45,818 nucleotides of DNA from Kiritimatiellia bacterium. GTDB lineage: Bacteria; Verrucomicrobiota; Kiritimatiellia; JAQICX01. Under the pieces are notes generated by a model. That model was not told the origin of the DNA and searched no databases. It was given only the letters and a program-made list of their open reading frames with translations. Made by a program: the position numbers and the translations under genes. Below are positions 18,996 to 29,903 of the stretch, piece by piece (the first letter of the stretch is position 1; the number at the start of each line of letters is the position of its first letter). The stretch is taken from the NCBI GenBank assembly GCA_027858345.1, contig JAQICX010000018.1, forward strand, positions 1 through 45,818. Reading direction: 5' to 3'.

Positions 18996-19766
18996 ATGAT
19001 AACAAAAACAAATGCAATAATATTAAGAATTGTTGATTTCAGCAACACATCGCAGATAATTACATGCTTAACAAAAGAATATGGCAAGATAACTCTTTCA
19101 GCAAAAGGTGTCCACCGATATAAAACATTCAACAATGGACAATATGACCTTTTCAATGAAACAGAAGTTCTATACTATAATAAATCGCAGAATAGCATTC
19201 ACATTCTTAAAGAAATTACTCCTTTAAAATTAAGAGCTGAGCTGAAAAAGAATTGGCGTGCGGCAGCACTAGCTTCATATTTTACAGATCTAATATCCAA
19301 AGTATCTCTACCATATCATCATCAGGAAGAAGTATATGAAATACTGGATGACAGCTTGGAAGCATTAAATACAAAAGATAAGCCAAATATAAAATCATTG
19401 TTTATGTTTGAACTAGCACTAATGAAAGCATTAGGATTTGCACCCGGACTTGACTCATGTCTATCTTGTGGAAAAGACCTTCAGAAACAGCAGGCATCCA
19501 ACTATTTCTCGGCTCGTAACGGTGGAATAATATGCAAAAATTGTTATACAAAGCAGATGCAGAACCCCAACGACCTATATATGAGAAAAGATGTTGAAAA
19601 CATAATGCGATTCATGCAAAAGACCAGCAATAGTAATCTAAAACTTTCAACAAATCAGGAAGATGAGGTGCAAAGATTCATGCACAACTTCATCCATCAT
19701 CACATCGAACTATATGAATATATTAAAAGCCGGGAAATTGCCATCCAGCTCCTGAAGTCGCTATAA
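18996..19766 (+). CDS. recO: DNA repair protein RecO
   Basis: 256 aa; TNAIILRIVDFSNTSQIITCLTKEYGKITLSAKG; CLSCGK...CKNC zinc motif. Confidence 0.92.
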   Translation: MITKTNAIILRIVDFSNTSQIITCLTKEYGKITLSAKGVHRYKTFNNGQYDLFNETEVLYYNKSQNSIHILKEITPLKLRAELKKNWRAAALASYFTDLISKVSLPYHHQEEVYEILDDSLEALNTKDKPNIKSLFMFELALMKALGFAPGLDSCLSCGKDLQKQQASNYFSARNGGIICKNCYTKQMQNPNDLYMRKDVENIMRFMQKTSNSNLKLSTNQEDEVQRFMHNFIHHHIELYEYIKSREIAIQLLKSL

Positions 19767-19811
19767 CGCACTAGAGTTGTTAAAACATTGACCTATGGTA
19801 GACAACCTTCT

Positions 19812-19935
19812 GGTTTGTTGCAACGAAGATCGTTGCTTTACCTTCCCGAGCCCACGGGACTCGGCTACAGGGTTTATTCAACAATCGACGGTTAAACTGC
19901 AATTTTCACACTGTAGCCGCGTCGCCCCGGCGCGG
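19812..19935. repeat. REP-like hairpin cluster
   Basis: GCAACGAAGATCGTTGC, CCGAGCCCACGGGACTCGG-CTAC, GTAG-CCGCGTCGCCCCGGCGCGG. Confidence 0.75.
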
Positions 19936-19986
19936 AAAACATCTGACAAATCTGACAGATCTTTCAAATGTTAATTGACAGTTGAT

Positions 19987-22900
19987 TTACTCTTTAACAT
20001 TCGATTTGAAATATCTCCAGACACCATTTGTCGATAATGTCATGGAACCATTTTTGACGTCGTTAGAAATTGTTATATATGGGCTAATAAGATTTGTAGT
20101 TCCATCCAGTGAATATGTTCTTAAGTTATCATCAAATGGTGACCAACTGACAACAACTCCGTTTGATGAGATTGTAACTAATGTTTGGAACAGAGACTCT
20201 TCATTTGTAGGAATAGTTAAGGCCACATATTCCTGCCAGGAGACTAGTCCATCGCCATCGGTATCCATATTTGCCAAGGCTTCATAATCAGTCTCACCAG
20301 GATAGAACTGTGCAAGCCATAATTGAGGCATACCATTGGTCACTATTATTTCATCAAAAGTTGCAACAATAGTTCCATCATCTAATATTAACCATTCAAA
20401 GTTTGTTTCAGTTCCCGCAACAAGATAACTATTGGTTGCGAAGGAAACAAGTTTATAGTGTTCGTCTGGTGTAGCGACAAACAGCATATTAGTTCCCTGT
20501 GGCACATCGAATGTTCCTTGAGGATCAATATCGCCTGGACCTACACTACTTGAAACAATTGTATACCATGGCAATTCATATGCCCCCATATCAACAGTTC
20601 CATGAGCAATACGAGTGTTACCAAGCAAATCAAGTGCTGAAGTCACATATGCATTTAGTCCGGCATCGATACATGGTGAGCTGGCTGATAATTCATAGCT
20701 CATATTTGTACTGAACAGAGGATCAATTGATATATTTCCTTGATTTGGAGGAACAACCCCTACCCCAATATTTGAATAGTAAGCATCTGAACCACCTACA
20801 AAATCAGTCCCTGTATTACCATATACAATGGAGTTAATAATATCAGCATTGAACACTCCGCCACAATTATCTAATCCATGCCAGTTCTCCGTAACAGTGC
20901 TATTAACAAATGTTGTTTTAGAAACAATATATGGATTTTGATAGAATCCTCCACCTTCATAATCTGCACCATTGCTATGCAACAGACAGTTTATAATAGT
21001 TGACGATTTACTATCGCCAAATATAGCCCCACCATAACTGGCCGTATTATTATATAATATGGACGATGATATATCAGAATCGGTAGCACCTCCACCAAAT
21101 GTTGAGGTGTTTGAGTAAATTTCACTGTTTGCTACAATTGAGTTTGCCACACCTCCACCATACTCTGCATCACAGAGTGCAACTTCCACATTTGTTTCAG
21201 CATTTGCATGACCTAAGCCGCCACCATAAAGAGCTGAACAATCTTCAATAACAGAATCTCTGACGGTTGCTCCAAAGATACCACCACCATAATATCCAGC
21301 ATAGCAGTAGATTATGTTACCCCCCTTAACAACGGCGGCATGACTCTGAGCCCAAATACCACCACCATTGTTTTCAATATAATAATTAGCTCCATCTTTT
21401 GTCTTACCATTTATCAACCAAAAGCCATCTAAAACAGTACCATCAATCATTAAAACTGGTCGATACATATCAGCACCGTTAATAATTGGGTTAGTAATGC
21501 CTCGCAAGACAATGTTTTTATTGATAACAACAACATTGGTCACAGAGGCTGTAGGATGAGAAAGAGGGCGACTTGCAGGCGATTTTGTATAAATTGCACT
21601 GGCAACTTGAACCAACGCCCACTCTTCTGCTTCATCAATTGCTTCCTGAATTGTCTTAGATGCATTCTCCCAGGTGTTAAATCCATTGGTTGCAAGACCG
21701 GATGGGCTAACATAAACATATTCTGAATAATATGCAAAAAGGTTTGTTACTGTAAACTCACCTGCTCTTGCCTGATAAACAACATCAAGCAGATTGGTTG
21801 AATTAATTTCATCAAAGACAAACTCAATAGTTTCCCCCATTGGCGATTTAACAATATCTTTTACAGCTAAACCACCAATTGTTGCAGACGTAACCTCTCC
21901 AACATCAAGACTGTTGGTTATCAACAGATGGTCACCATACTGATCTCTCCAACGGCTATAACCTGTAGTAATATCATCAGATGTGATTGCTGTACCTGTA
22001 ACATCAATACTGACATTTGTTTTGTTCAATGCTTCAAACGAGATAAACAGTTCAGACTCATAGTAATCCAAAACATTTGGATTAAAATCAATTGGTATCG
22101 CATATGTTTCACCAGGGTTAATCGTTATTGGCAAAAGGCTCTGATAACTGTTTTGTTTTTCAAAAGAATTTACATTGACATTGTATATCATGTTATACCA
22201 CAAATCTTTAATTCCTGATGCAACATCAAATTCCGCATCAATAAATCCTTTATACACAGTGTTTTCCATGTATAAAATGGAATAATCAGATTCAATTGAG
22301 AAGGTTGCAATAGGCATTGCAAATTCATCGGGGTTCAAAGTTGCAGAACACCCATAATAGTCAAAGTATGCATATGAATATGTAATAGGATTAGGCACGC
22401 TCTTAGGTTGTTCAAAAAACATTTCAGAGTCATCTAAGCCTACAATATTCACAGGCTCGTCAATCATGGCATCACCTTCCACCTCGCCACCTAGAGTTCT
22501 CCACAAATCACTTCCCCAATAAGCTGCACACCAAGAGCCAGCAATCAACGGTTTACCACTTTTTGTGAAATCAATCAAAGCATTTTCCAATGCCGTTACG
22601 CTATTATAATTAGGCAGAAAATAGTATTCAGAAGAGAAAATAACCATATCCCATTGCTGTGACACAAGAGCATTGTGAAACAGAGCAACTTCACCATAAC
22701 CATAGACTGTAACATTCGCCCCCATTGATGTAAGTACCTGATATGGATATGATAAGGTCTTAGGATTCAAATAATCATCGGCATATAACAGCACTGTCTT
22801 ATTTGTCATAGTGAAATTCATATCCACTGGAACAGATTTCTTATTCAACCTAATATTTTCAATTGTCACTGGATATTGAGAATCTATATTTTTAACATAA

Positions 22901-25900
22901 ATGCTTTCTGTACGAGATATATCAAGTTGTTGATTTCCAAACGGCATAACAGTTTCGTTGATTGTTGGCAGGCTTCCGCTGATTTCAACCTGTCCAATAC
23001 CTGTTGATACATCAAGCAATACAGGAACCTGTTGTTGAGTACTACTGTCAAAATTGGCAAACTCAATATAATTTGTATATTTGCCAAAAACAAAAGAATT
23101 TACAACATGATCAACCGTACCCGTCACAATTATACTTTCACCTGCAGGAATAGAACCAAATGCAGGTAATACAGCAATCCAGTTTTCACTTGCAGCCGCT
23201 GTCCAATGAAGTGTGCTTTCTGATATATTATGAACAGTAAACTCATATATATATTCATTAATATCAATATTCTCGCGCGTATGAATAACATATCCCTCTT
23301 CAGGAGTTACACTCAAGGCATCATATGGGTACTGAGCATATGCAAACATATCACTTTCAACAAAACCCGAAGGAGTTCCACTTCCTTTAGAGAGCCCGGC
23401 AATCGAATTACCAAGAGCATCAACATCGCCATATGTTAGACGAACATTTCCATTAAAGAAAAATTCAATTTGGAAACTGCTTCGATTTTCAGTATCAAAT
23501 TCAGGAACATTAATATAGCTGATCACAAAACGGTCAACAAACTCATTATAGAAAACTTCACCCTCCTGAGGAGATAAGTCTGTGAAAAGTGGTGCAACCG
23601 ATGGTAATGCAAAGTGATCTGCAACAGTTGGATTATATTCACTGCTACCCTCTGTAAAAGTAACTCGCCCATTACCATTAATAAATAGATTTGAGTAACT
23701 AGTACCATAGAAACTTATACCGCCAGGAGCATTAACCTGAATATTGGCAATTCCATCATCTGTCAATTCAACTGGTATACCTGAAGGTTCAACAAATAAC
23801 TGTTCAATATCGTTACAGTAGGCTACATAATAGTTTGTATTCCCTGCATCAGGAACAAACAACAATGATTTGTTTGACAAATTTTGTGCATCTCCCATGA
23901 AAACTTGCGTAAAATAATCTGGTATATTGCGAACCATAAAATTCTGACTATTACCAACAGAAGATAGTGTATTAGATATAACCAGCGTTTCCTGATAAAT
24001 TGAGTTCAAATCTATGACACCAGATTTGACTGTTGCATCAAGAACCGTTCCTTCGTATGCGGCAAGAGTACCCGACATAGAACTAAAATCAATGTATTCA
24101 TTAGCTTGAGTTCTATAAGCCTCCCAGTTCAAAGCCGTTGAAGCACGATTTGTAAGTATCAGCTCATATTTTTCCGGAGCATAGTTCAAAGCATTTGCCT
24201 TCGTAAACAAAAAAGTCGACTGATCAGGAAGAATCTTTAGAGGGTCTTCATATGACAAAGCTATATCAAATATCTCACTTATTGAATTCTCTTGAGAATA
24301 CAAAGCAATAGTTCCTGAGTAGACATCCCCTACTTGAAGTCCACCAACTCCGTAATCAGCAGTAAAGGCAATATTAGTACTTATCCCCGATTCCAATGTG
24401 CCGGAATTTCCTCCAACAGCAGATAGCCAGTTGTTAGAACTTGAAACATCTAACTGCCAATGTATTGCTTCGTCGCCAGTATTAAGCAGCTCAAACCAGA
24501 GTTCTGAAGGAGTAACCTCACCTTGCTCAACACCAACAAAGGTCAAATCATCTGGCGGGGTAATCTGCATATTATAATTTAACTCTTGATAAGATGAAAA
24601 GTCTGATTCCTGAAAGTTTGCAGGAATTCCATTGCCTTCAGATAGACCTGTTATAAATATTCTTGTTATATCAATTTTTTCATATGTTATTCTGACAGTT
24701 CCATCGAAGAAACATTCAATCTGATAACTGCTTGTTGTTGTCTCATTATACCCCGGTACATTTACAAACGTAACAATTGCTCTGTCAGAAAGTTCTTCAA
24801 TGTAGACCTTGCCATTTTGCGGAGATAAATCAGCAAACATTGCAGAAATTGCAGGTAAGGCAAAATAATTTGCAAGTGATATTAGATATTGAGTTGATCC
24901 CTGTCCTAAAGTAATTCTACCATTTGAAGATATGTATAGAGAAGAGTAAGCACTACTAAAAAACGGGAATGTATTGCCATTTGACAGCACAAAATTATAA
25001 ATGGTATCGTCCCCCATTGATATTTGGGTTGCATTATCCAGATTTATATAAAATTCACTTACAGAGTTTATATAGGTATCGTAACTTGTTCCATTTTCAA
25101 TAAATACAATTGATTGATAACTTAGGTCATTCACTCCACCAACAAATTCTTCGGTGTAAAAATCATGAGCTCGAACATCAAGATTCAAAACCCTATTTAT
25201 AGTTGTTCCCGAATACAAGTTGGTGAAAGCAAGAATATCACTATAGATTCCAGGGGAGTACATATTGCTATAGACAGAAACAACGACATCCTGACTTGTA
25301 TGTCCGGCAAGAACTCCACTAGCTGGCTGAACATCAAAAACATTTGTACCTAAATAACTATTCCAAGCAATACTCACATCGCCTGTATTACCTAATGTAT
25401 ATGTATTATTTTCAGGATAAATGTTTGACTGCTCATTGAACAACAAAAAGTTTGCCGGCAAAGATGGTGTAACTGTTAATTCACCACTCTCTTTTTCATG
25501 AAGATTTGCATTGTATGTGACTAAAGCGAAGTCCTGGTCAAGTGGATATTCATTTACAGGAACCCCATCACCAGCAATATTTACAGAAATGACCTTAACT
25601 TCAACAGTACCGCTAATACCAGCTGGCAAAAAAACACTTTCCACATTGTTTATTCTGTCTCCAGAACCACCTTGTACCGAAGTGTCATGTGAAAATACAT
25701 TTCCATAATATGGGACATTGTTGACCAGAACAATAAGGTCAAGATCATTGACATAGGCTGCACCGGTTGTTGACCCGAGGGCATCTGTCCATGCAAGTGT
25801 AACCCTAAAAACTTTTTGTGTGTCAGTAATCTCGCCAACAAAACTAAATTCCTGCCCTGAATCTGTAAACAAATTATTTGTGTTCTGATCGACAAATGAT

Positions 25901-27888
25901 CTGTCGGTATCATCAAGCATAGTCTCAAGACTGGTTGTGCCCATACCTTGGCTGTTTGACGGCAAATCGTCGTCGGCATATTCGCCAGTCAAGTAGCGTG
26001 CTGAATTCATGATCCAGGCCTTATTCATTGCAGGACTCGGAGGAAGATTACCATTATTAATAAACCACTGTCTAAGCAATGCAGAAGCAGCAGCTACTGC
26101 CGGGCATGAATGACTGGTTCCTGAAGATTCTGCATATTTCGTTTGCCCAATTGGATTATATTTATCACTTACCCCATCACCAACATATCCAGCATATTGA
26201 GATGCGGCTCCGTGAATATGTGTTGCAGGTGCAACAATATCAGGTTTAATACGACCATCCTTTGTTGGACCTCTACTGGAAAACGATATAATATCATTCA
26301 CATTGTTTGCTCCCGATGGTCCAACATTGCTGCCATCAGTATAGTTTAGGTCAGCATCATAAGTTTTTGATCCACCAACAGTAAAAACATTTTTTGCAGT
26401 TCCAGGACTGCCCATTGAAGAAGCATTTGGTCCAACATTACCTGCGGAGAAAACAAAAACCATCTCCTGATTTCCAGGAAGAGATGTTGAAGCATCACGA
26501 GTCAAATAGTCAAAAGTTTGTGCATCGACAGTGTACAGTGGTGTATTAGCACCCCAACTGTCCGAATGAATTCTTGCACCATTGGAATATTGACGATTAA
26601 CCATCTGACTATAATTAGGATTCCCCCATGCCCCGCTGTCTGCAAAAATTTTAGTACTTCCAAGCATTGCAAATGGAACAATTCCTAAACCGTAATGGTA
26701 ATCTTGAGGGTCAACATTAGTTGGCGTTCCTGTTCCATTATTAAAACCACCAATAATGCTCAAATTGAGATTACCATGCCCCGCTGCACCTGCCGGATTA
26801 GAAATGCCACTAGTTCCCTGACCAATCTCTGCATAAGCAACTCTACTGCTTGCCGCTGGATTATTTGAAACACAAAACTCACTATTTCCGGGCGTAACAG
26901 CATTACCATTATCAAAACCATCATCTGTTACATCAACAATGAACCCCGAATCAATAAACTGCTGCTGTGTAAATCCCTTAGATAAAAACCACTGCAGATA
27001 TGAATCTGTTCTAGGCAACGGCAATGTGCCATCAGGCAAAAACTTATCTGCCATTATAAGAGCCTGTCTTTCACCATGAAGTTTCATATCATGATGCAAA
27101 TTGATTGATATAACATCTGGCTGCTTAGACAATTCAACAACCTGCGCACCTGAAAGTTCTACCACACAGTTAACAACCTTAAGCTTATCAATCTTATAGT
27201 TTTTAAATTTTCCCGAATATTTTTCAAGAAGTGCAAATGTATCGATATTCTTTTGCTCATCCAAAAACAGCTGAACATCGTAAGTGCTAATATTCTCGGG
27301 GGCTGCAACAGCAAGCAATTGTTTTGCATCAGGTTGAATTCTCATATTATTACTGTATTCCCCTATCCAATGAACATATGGCAAGTTTAGGTTTTCCAAA
27401 GAATTAAACTGATCTTGAGTCCCAGAAACTAAATACGCATTATTAGGAATATAACAAACAAATTTGAGGTCTGTTCTCTCGGTGACATCATTTATCCATT
27501 CAGTTTTTACAGGTCCAATAAACTGCATAAGCATCATACCTGAAGAACTTGCAGACTGAGTTGTTGATGCAACTGAAAAAGTTTTAAGAGTTTCATCTTT
27601 ATCTGTTGTTTTTATCATACCACTGTTAAGATTAATCTCACGCATATATGATACATCTTCTAAGTCTTGCAAAGCAATAGGAGCAGAAGAAGAATTAACA
27701 GTAAAAGCAGAGGATTTGCTTTCAGGCATTGAAACAATAGTGAATGCTGCATACTCGGCAACAATAGAAGCTCCTGAATTCAACAAATCTTTTTTTTGGG
27801 AAGAGTCGTTATCAACTCGATACAGGATTTCAGAATGTAGGCTAAGTGCAAAAGAAAATAGTAATATATATTTCAGTAAAAATTTCAT
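19987..27888 (-). CDS. Giant secreted S8 (subtilisin-like) protease with duplicated beta-rich modules and a right-handed beta-helix region
   Basis: 2633 aa; signal peptide MKFLLKYILLFSFALSLHS; triad candidates DVTDDGFD, AGHGNLN, GTSHSCP; beta-helix with repeated YGGG/FGGG motifs; C-terminal DTDGDGLVSWQEY. Confidence 0.9.
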   Translation of the reverse strand: MKFLLKYILLFSFALSLHSEILYRVDNDSSQKKDLLNSGASIVAEYAAFTIVSMPESKSSAFTVNSSSAPIALQDLEDVSYMREINLNSGMIKTTDKDETLKTFSVASTTQSASSSGMMLMQFIGPVKTEWINDVTERTDLKFVCYIPNNAYLVSGTQDQFNSLENLNLPYVHWIGEYSNNMRIQPDAKQLLAVAAPENISTYDVQLFLDEQKNIDTFALLEKYSGKFKNYKIDKLKVVNCVVELSGAQVVELSKQPDVISINLHHDMKLHGERQALIMADKFLPDGTLPLPRTDSYLQWFLSKGFTQQQFIDSGFIVDVTDDGFDNGNAVTPGNSEFCVSNNPAASSRVAYAEIGQGTSGISNPAGAAGHGNLNLSIIGGFNNGTGTPTNVDPQDYHYGLGIVPFAMLGSTKIFADSGAWGNPNYSQMVNRQYSNGARIHSDSWGANTPLYTVDAQTFDYLTRDASTSLPGNQEMVFVFSAGNVGPNASSMGSPGTAKNVFTVGGSKTYDADLNYTDGSNVGPSGANNVNDIISFSSRGPTKDGRIKPDIVAPATHIHGAASQYAGYVGDGVSDKYNPIGQTKYAESSGTSHSCPAVAAASALLRQWFINNGNLPPSPAMNKAWIMNSARYLTGEYADDDLPSNSQGMGTTSLETMLDDTDRSFVDQNTNNLFTDSGQEFSFVGEITDTQKVFRVTLAWTDALGSTTGAAYVNDLDLIVLVNNVPYYGNVFSHDTSVQGGSGDRINNVESVFLPAGISGTVEVKVISVNIAGDGVPVNEYPLDQDFALVTYNANLHEKESGELTVTPSLPANFLLFNEQSNIYPENNTYTLGNTGDVSIAWNSYLGTNVFDVQPASGVLAGHTSQDVVVSVYSNMYSPGIYSDILAFTNLYSGTTINRVLNLDVRAHDFYTEEFVGGVNDLSYQSIVFIENGTSYDTYINSVSEFYINLDNATQISMGDDTIYNFVLSNGNTFPFFSSAYSSLYISSNGRITLGQGSTQYLISLANYFALPAISAMFADLSPQNGKVYIEELSDRAIVTFVNVPGYNETTTSSYQIECFFDGTVRITYEKIDITRIFITGLSEGNGIPANFQESDFSSYQELNYNMQITPPDDLTFVGVEQGEVTPSELWFELLNTGDEAIHWQLDVSSSNNWLSAVGGNSGTLESGISTNIAFTADYGVGGLQVGDVYSGTIALYSQENSISEIFDIALSYEDPLKILPDQSTFLFTKANALNYAPEKYELILTNRASTALNWEAYRTQANEYIDFSSMSGTLAAYEGTVLDATVKSGVIDLNSIYQETLVISNTLSSVGNSQNFMVRNIPDYFTQVFMGDAQNLSNKSLLFVPDAGNTNYYVAYCNDIEQLFVEPSGIPVELTDDGIANIQVNAPGGISFYGTSYSNLFINGNGRVTFTEGSSEYNPTVADHFALPSVAPLFTDLSPQEGEVFYNEFVDRFVISYINVPEFDTENRSSFQIEFFFNGNVRLTYGDVDALGNSIAGLSKGSGTPSGFVESDMFAYAQYPYDALSVTPEEGYVIHTRENIDINEYIYEFTVHNISESTLHWTAAASENWIAVLPAFGSIPAGESIIVTGTVDHVVNSFVFGKYTNYIEFANFDSSTQQQVPVLLDVSTGIGQVEISGSLPTINETVMPFGNQQLDISRTESIYVKNIDSQYPVTIENIRLNKKSVPVDMNFTMTNKTVLLYADDYLNPKTLSYPYQVLTSMGANVTVYGYGEVALFHNALVSQQWDMVIFSSEYYFLPNYNSVTALENALIDFTKSGKPLIAGSWCAAYWGSDLWRTLGGEVEGDAMIDEPVNIVGLDDSEMFFEQPKSVPNPITYSYAYFDYYGCSATLNPDEFAMPIATFSIESDYSILYMENTVYKGFIDAEFDVASGIKDLWYNMIYNVNVNSFEKQNSYQSLLPITINPGETYAIPIDFNPNVLDYYESELFISFEALNKTNVSIDVTGTAITSDDITTGYSRWRDQYGDHLLITNSLDVGEVTSATIGGLAVKDIVKSPMGETIEFVFDEINSTNLLDVVYQARAGEFTVTNLFAYYSEYVYVSPSGLATNGFNTWENASKTIQEAIDEAEEWALVQVASAIYTKSPASRPLSHPTASVTNVVVINKNIVLRGITNPIINGADMYRPVLMIDGTVLDGFWLINGKTKDGANYYIENNGGGIWAQSHAAVVKGGNIIYCYAGYYGGGIFGATVRDSVIEDCSALYGGGLGHANAETNVEVALCDAEYGGGVANSIVANSEIYSNTSTFGGGATDSDISSSILYNNTASYGGAIFGDSKSSTIINCLLHSNGADYEGGGFYQNPYIVSKTTFVNSTVTENWHGLDNCGGVFNADIINSIVYGNTGTDFVGGSDAYYSNIGVGVVPPNQGNISIDPLFSTNMSYELSASSPCIDAGLNAYVTSALDLLGNTRIAHGTVDMGAYELPWYTIVSSSVGPGDIDPQGTFDVPQGTNMLFVATPDEHYKLVSFATNSYLVAGTETNFEWLILDDGTIVATFDEIIVTNGMPQLWLAQFYPGETDYEALANMDTDGDGLVSWQEYVALTIPTNEESLFQTLVTISSNGVVVSWSPFDDNLRTYSLDGTTNLISPYITISNDVKNGSMTLSTNGVWRYFKSNVKE

Positions 27889-28140
27889 AAAATCCCTTAT
27901 ATAATGTATTAAATTTAACGTATGTGAATTGTAGTCTATTATATAGCAAAAAACAACATTTTTTTGAGTCCACTTTTATTTACCCTCAATTTTTCGGTTG
28001 AGTCATTGCATGACAGCATATCCATCGGTCAACGACCGACGCTACAGGTGTGGAGTCTGCCGATCAGCCTTAGTCCGCTAAAGCTCCTCCCCGGCTAGCT
28101 TGCTAGTCCCGCAAAGCGGGAGGAGGTGGCGATTCCGCTA

Positions 28141-28168
28141 CCACTTTGCTTTTTTTAAAGCAAAGTGG
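28141..28168. repeat. Perfect 12-bp inverted repeat
   Basis: CCACTTTGCTTT-TTTT-AAAGCAAAGTGG. Confidence 0.7.
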
Positions 28169-28899
28169 CGGGAGAGACGGAGGGGTGTTCATTCAAAATG
28201 ACCACTTTCTCCCGCTCTGCGGGATCGTTGCTTTAGACGAGCTAAAGCTGTTCTCCCGTTGGTCGAATGGATGTTCCATGCGTCGCTTCGCTATGCAGGA
28301 CGCAGTCGGTGTTCTCACCTATAATAAATACCTGCGGCTGTGTCGGGCCTAAGCCTCTTTGTGGCTAAAATTCTTCTCTTTCTTAATCCTTTTAATCTGC
28401 GAAATCTGCGGATAAATATCATTGGTTGCCTGCCTATTCGTGTACTCACGCAGACAGGCGGCTCGACCGCTCTAAGTTCATCCGCCGTGCCGGTGCGTAG
28501 CCTAAAAGGTGAAGACTGGTGGCTAAGAGAAAAAAAAATGAATCAACCTAAAAATTGAGGATTCTAATCCTTAGTTTTTCGGTTGGACAAGAAAACATCT
28601 GTTTGAACCTACAAAATCAAGCATTAAAATTCCAACTTTTACTTTTTTGGGTGATAAAGTGAAAACTATTATTTTATGGCAATGAGGACATTGCCGCTCC
28701 CAATGCTTCGCCCGTTGGGCTACGCAGGACAAGCTCGTTTTTCCAAAACAACGGTTATTTGCATGCCGGGAGCGACAACGTCCTCGTTGTCATAACTACC
28801 TCCAACCTAAAAATTGAGGATTCTAATATGAACCTCAAAATTTTGTTGATTTAAAACATTGGGCTTGGTACAATGCAAACTTAAATAAAGGGAAATATT

Positions 28900-29892
28900 A
28901 TGAGCGAAATAAATTTATATGGTAAGAGTTTTTTAACATTATCAGATTTTACAACTGAAGAAATCTTATATTTAGTCAATTTAGCTGCCGAGCTGAAAGA
29001 AAAGAAAAAACAAGGCATACGAGGCAATCTTTTAGAGGGACTCAATATTGCAATGATTTTTGAGAAGCAATCCACTCGTACAAGATGTGCAACAAGCGTT
29101 GCAGCTTGGGATGAAGGTGCAAGAACTGAGTATTTAGGTGGTTCAGAAATACACTTTGGAGCAAAGGAGTCTGTAAAAGACTCTGCTCGTGTTCTTGGCA
29201 GAATGTTTGATGGCATCATGTATCGTGGCTTTGAGCAGGAAATAGTAGAAATATTGGCGGAACATTCCAGTATTCCAGTATGGAATGGGCTGACCGATGA
29301 AACCCACCCTACCCAAGCTATTGCTGACCTGCTGACAATTAAAGAAAACTTCGGGAAACTGCAAGGGCTAAAAGTTGTCTACATTGGTGATGGAAGAAAC
29401 AATGTTGCTAACTCACTAATGCTTGCCTCTGCAATGGTTGGCATAAACTTTATTAACTGCACTCCTAAAGAACTTGAACCATGTGAAAAGATGTTAGGAG
29501 CTGCAAAAGCTGTTGCAAAAGAAAATGGTGGTTCGGTTGAAGTGATTAACGAACCAATGGATGCTGTAGAAGGTGCAAATGTTGTATATACAGATGTCTG
29601 GGTATCTATGGGCGAAGAGGCTGAGAAAGAGCATCGCATTGAACTTCTTAAACCATACCAGGTAAACATGCCTTTAATGGAAGCTACAGGAAACATTGCA
29701 AGTAAGGATGTGATTTTCATGCACTGCCTTCCTGCATTTCATGATCACAAAACAAAAGTTTCAAAGGAATGCGGTGCTTTAGAAGTCACAGATGATGTGT
29801 TTGAAGCAGAGTTTTCTAAGGTGTTTGATGAAGCCGAAAACAGAATGCATACTATTAAAGCAGTTCAGGTTGCTACACTAACAAATCCATAG
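28900..29892 (+). CDS. argF: Ornithine carbamoyltransferase
   Basis: 330 aa; EKQSTRTRCA, DETHPTQAIADLLT, MHCLPAFHD. Confidence 0.93.
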   Translation: MSEINLYGKSFLTLSDFTTEEILYLVNLAAELKEKKKQGIRGNLLEGLNIAMIFEKQSTRTRCATSVAAWDEGARTEYLGGSEIHFGAKESVKDSARVLGRMFDGIMYRGFEQEIVEILAEHSSIPVWNGLTDETHPTQAIADLLTIKENFGKLQGLKVVYIGDGRNNVANSLMLASAMVGINFINCTPKELEPCEKMLGAAKAVAKENGGSVEVINEPMDAVEGANVVYTDVWVSMGEEAEKEHRIELLKPYQVNMPLMEATGNIASKDVIFMHCLPAFHDHKTKVSKECGALEVTDDVFEAEFSKVFDEAENRMHTIKAVQVATLTNP

Positions 29893-29903
29893 GAGAATTT
29901 AAT

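Noticed and set aside
28141-28168. 12-bp hairpin as an intrinsic terminator
   Set aside because: T-run is in the loop rather than after the stem, and no gene ends close by.
28146-28558. Two small plus-strand ORFs in the spacer before OTC
   Set aside because: They consist of intergenic repeat text shared with other spacers.
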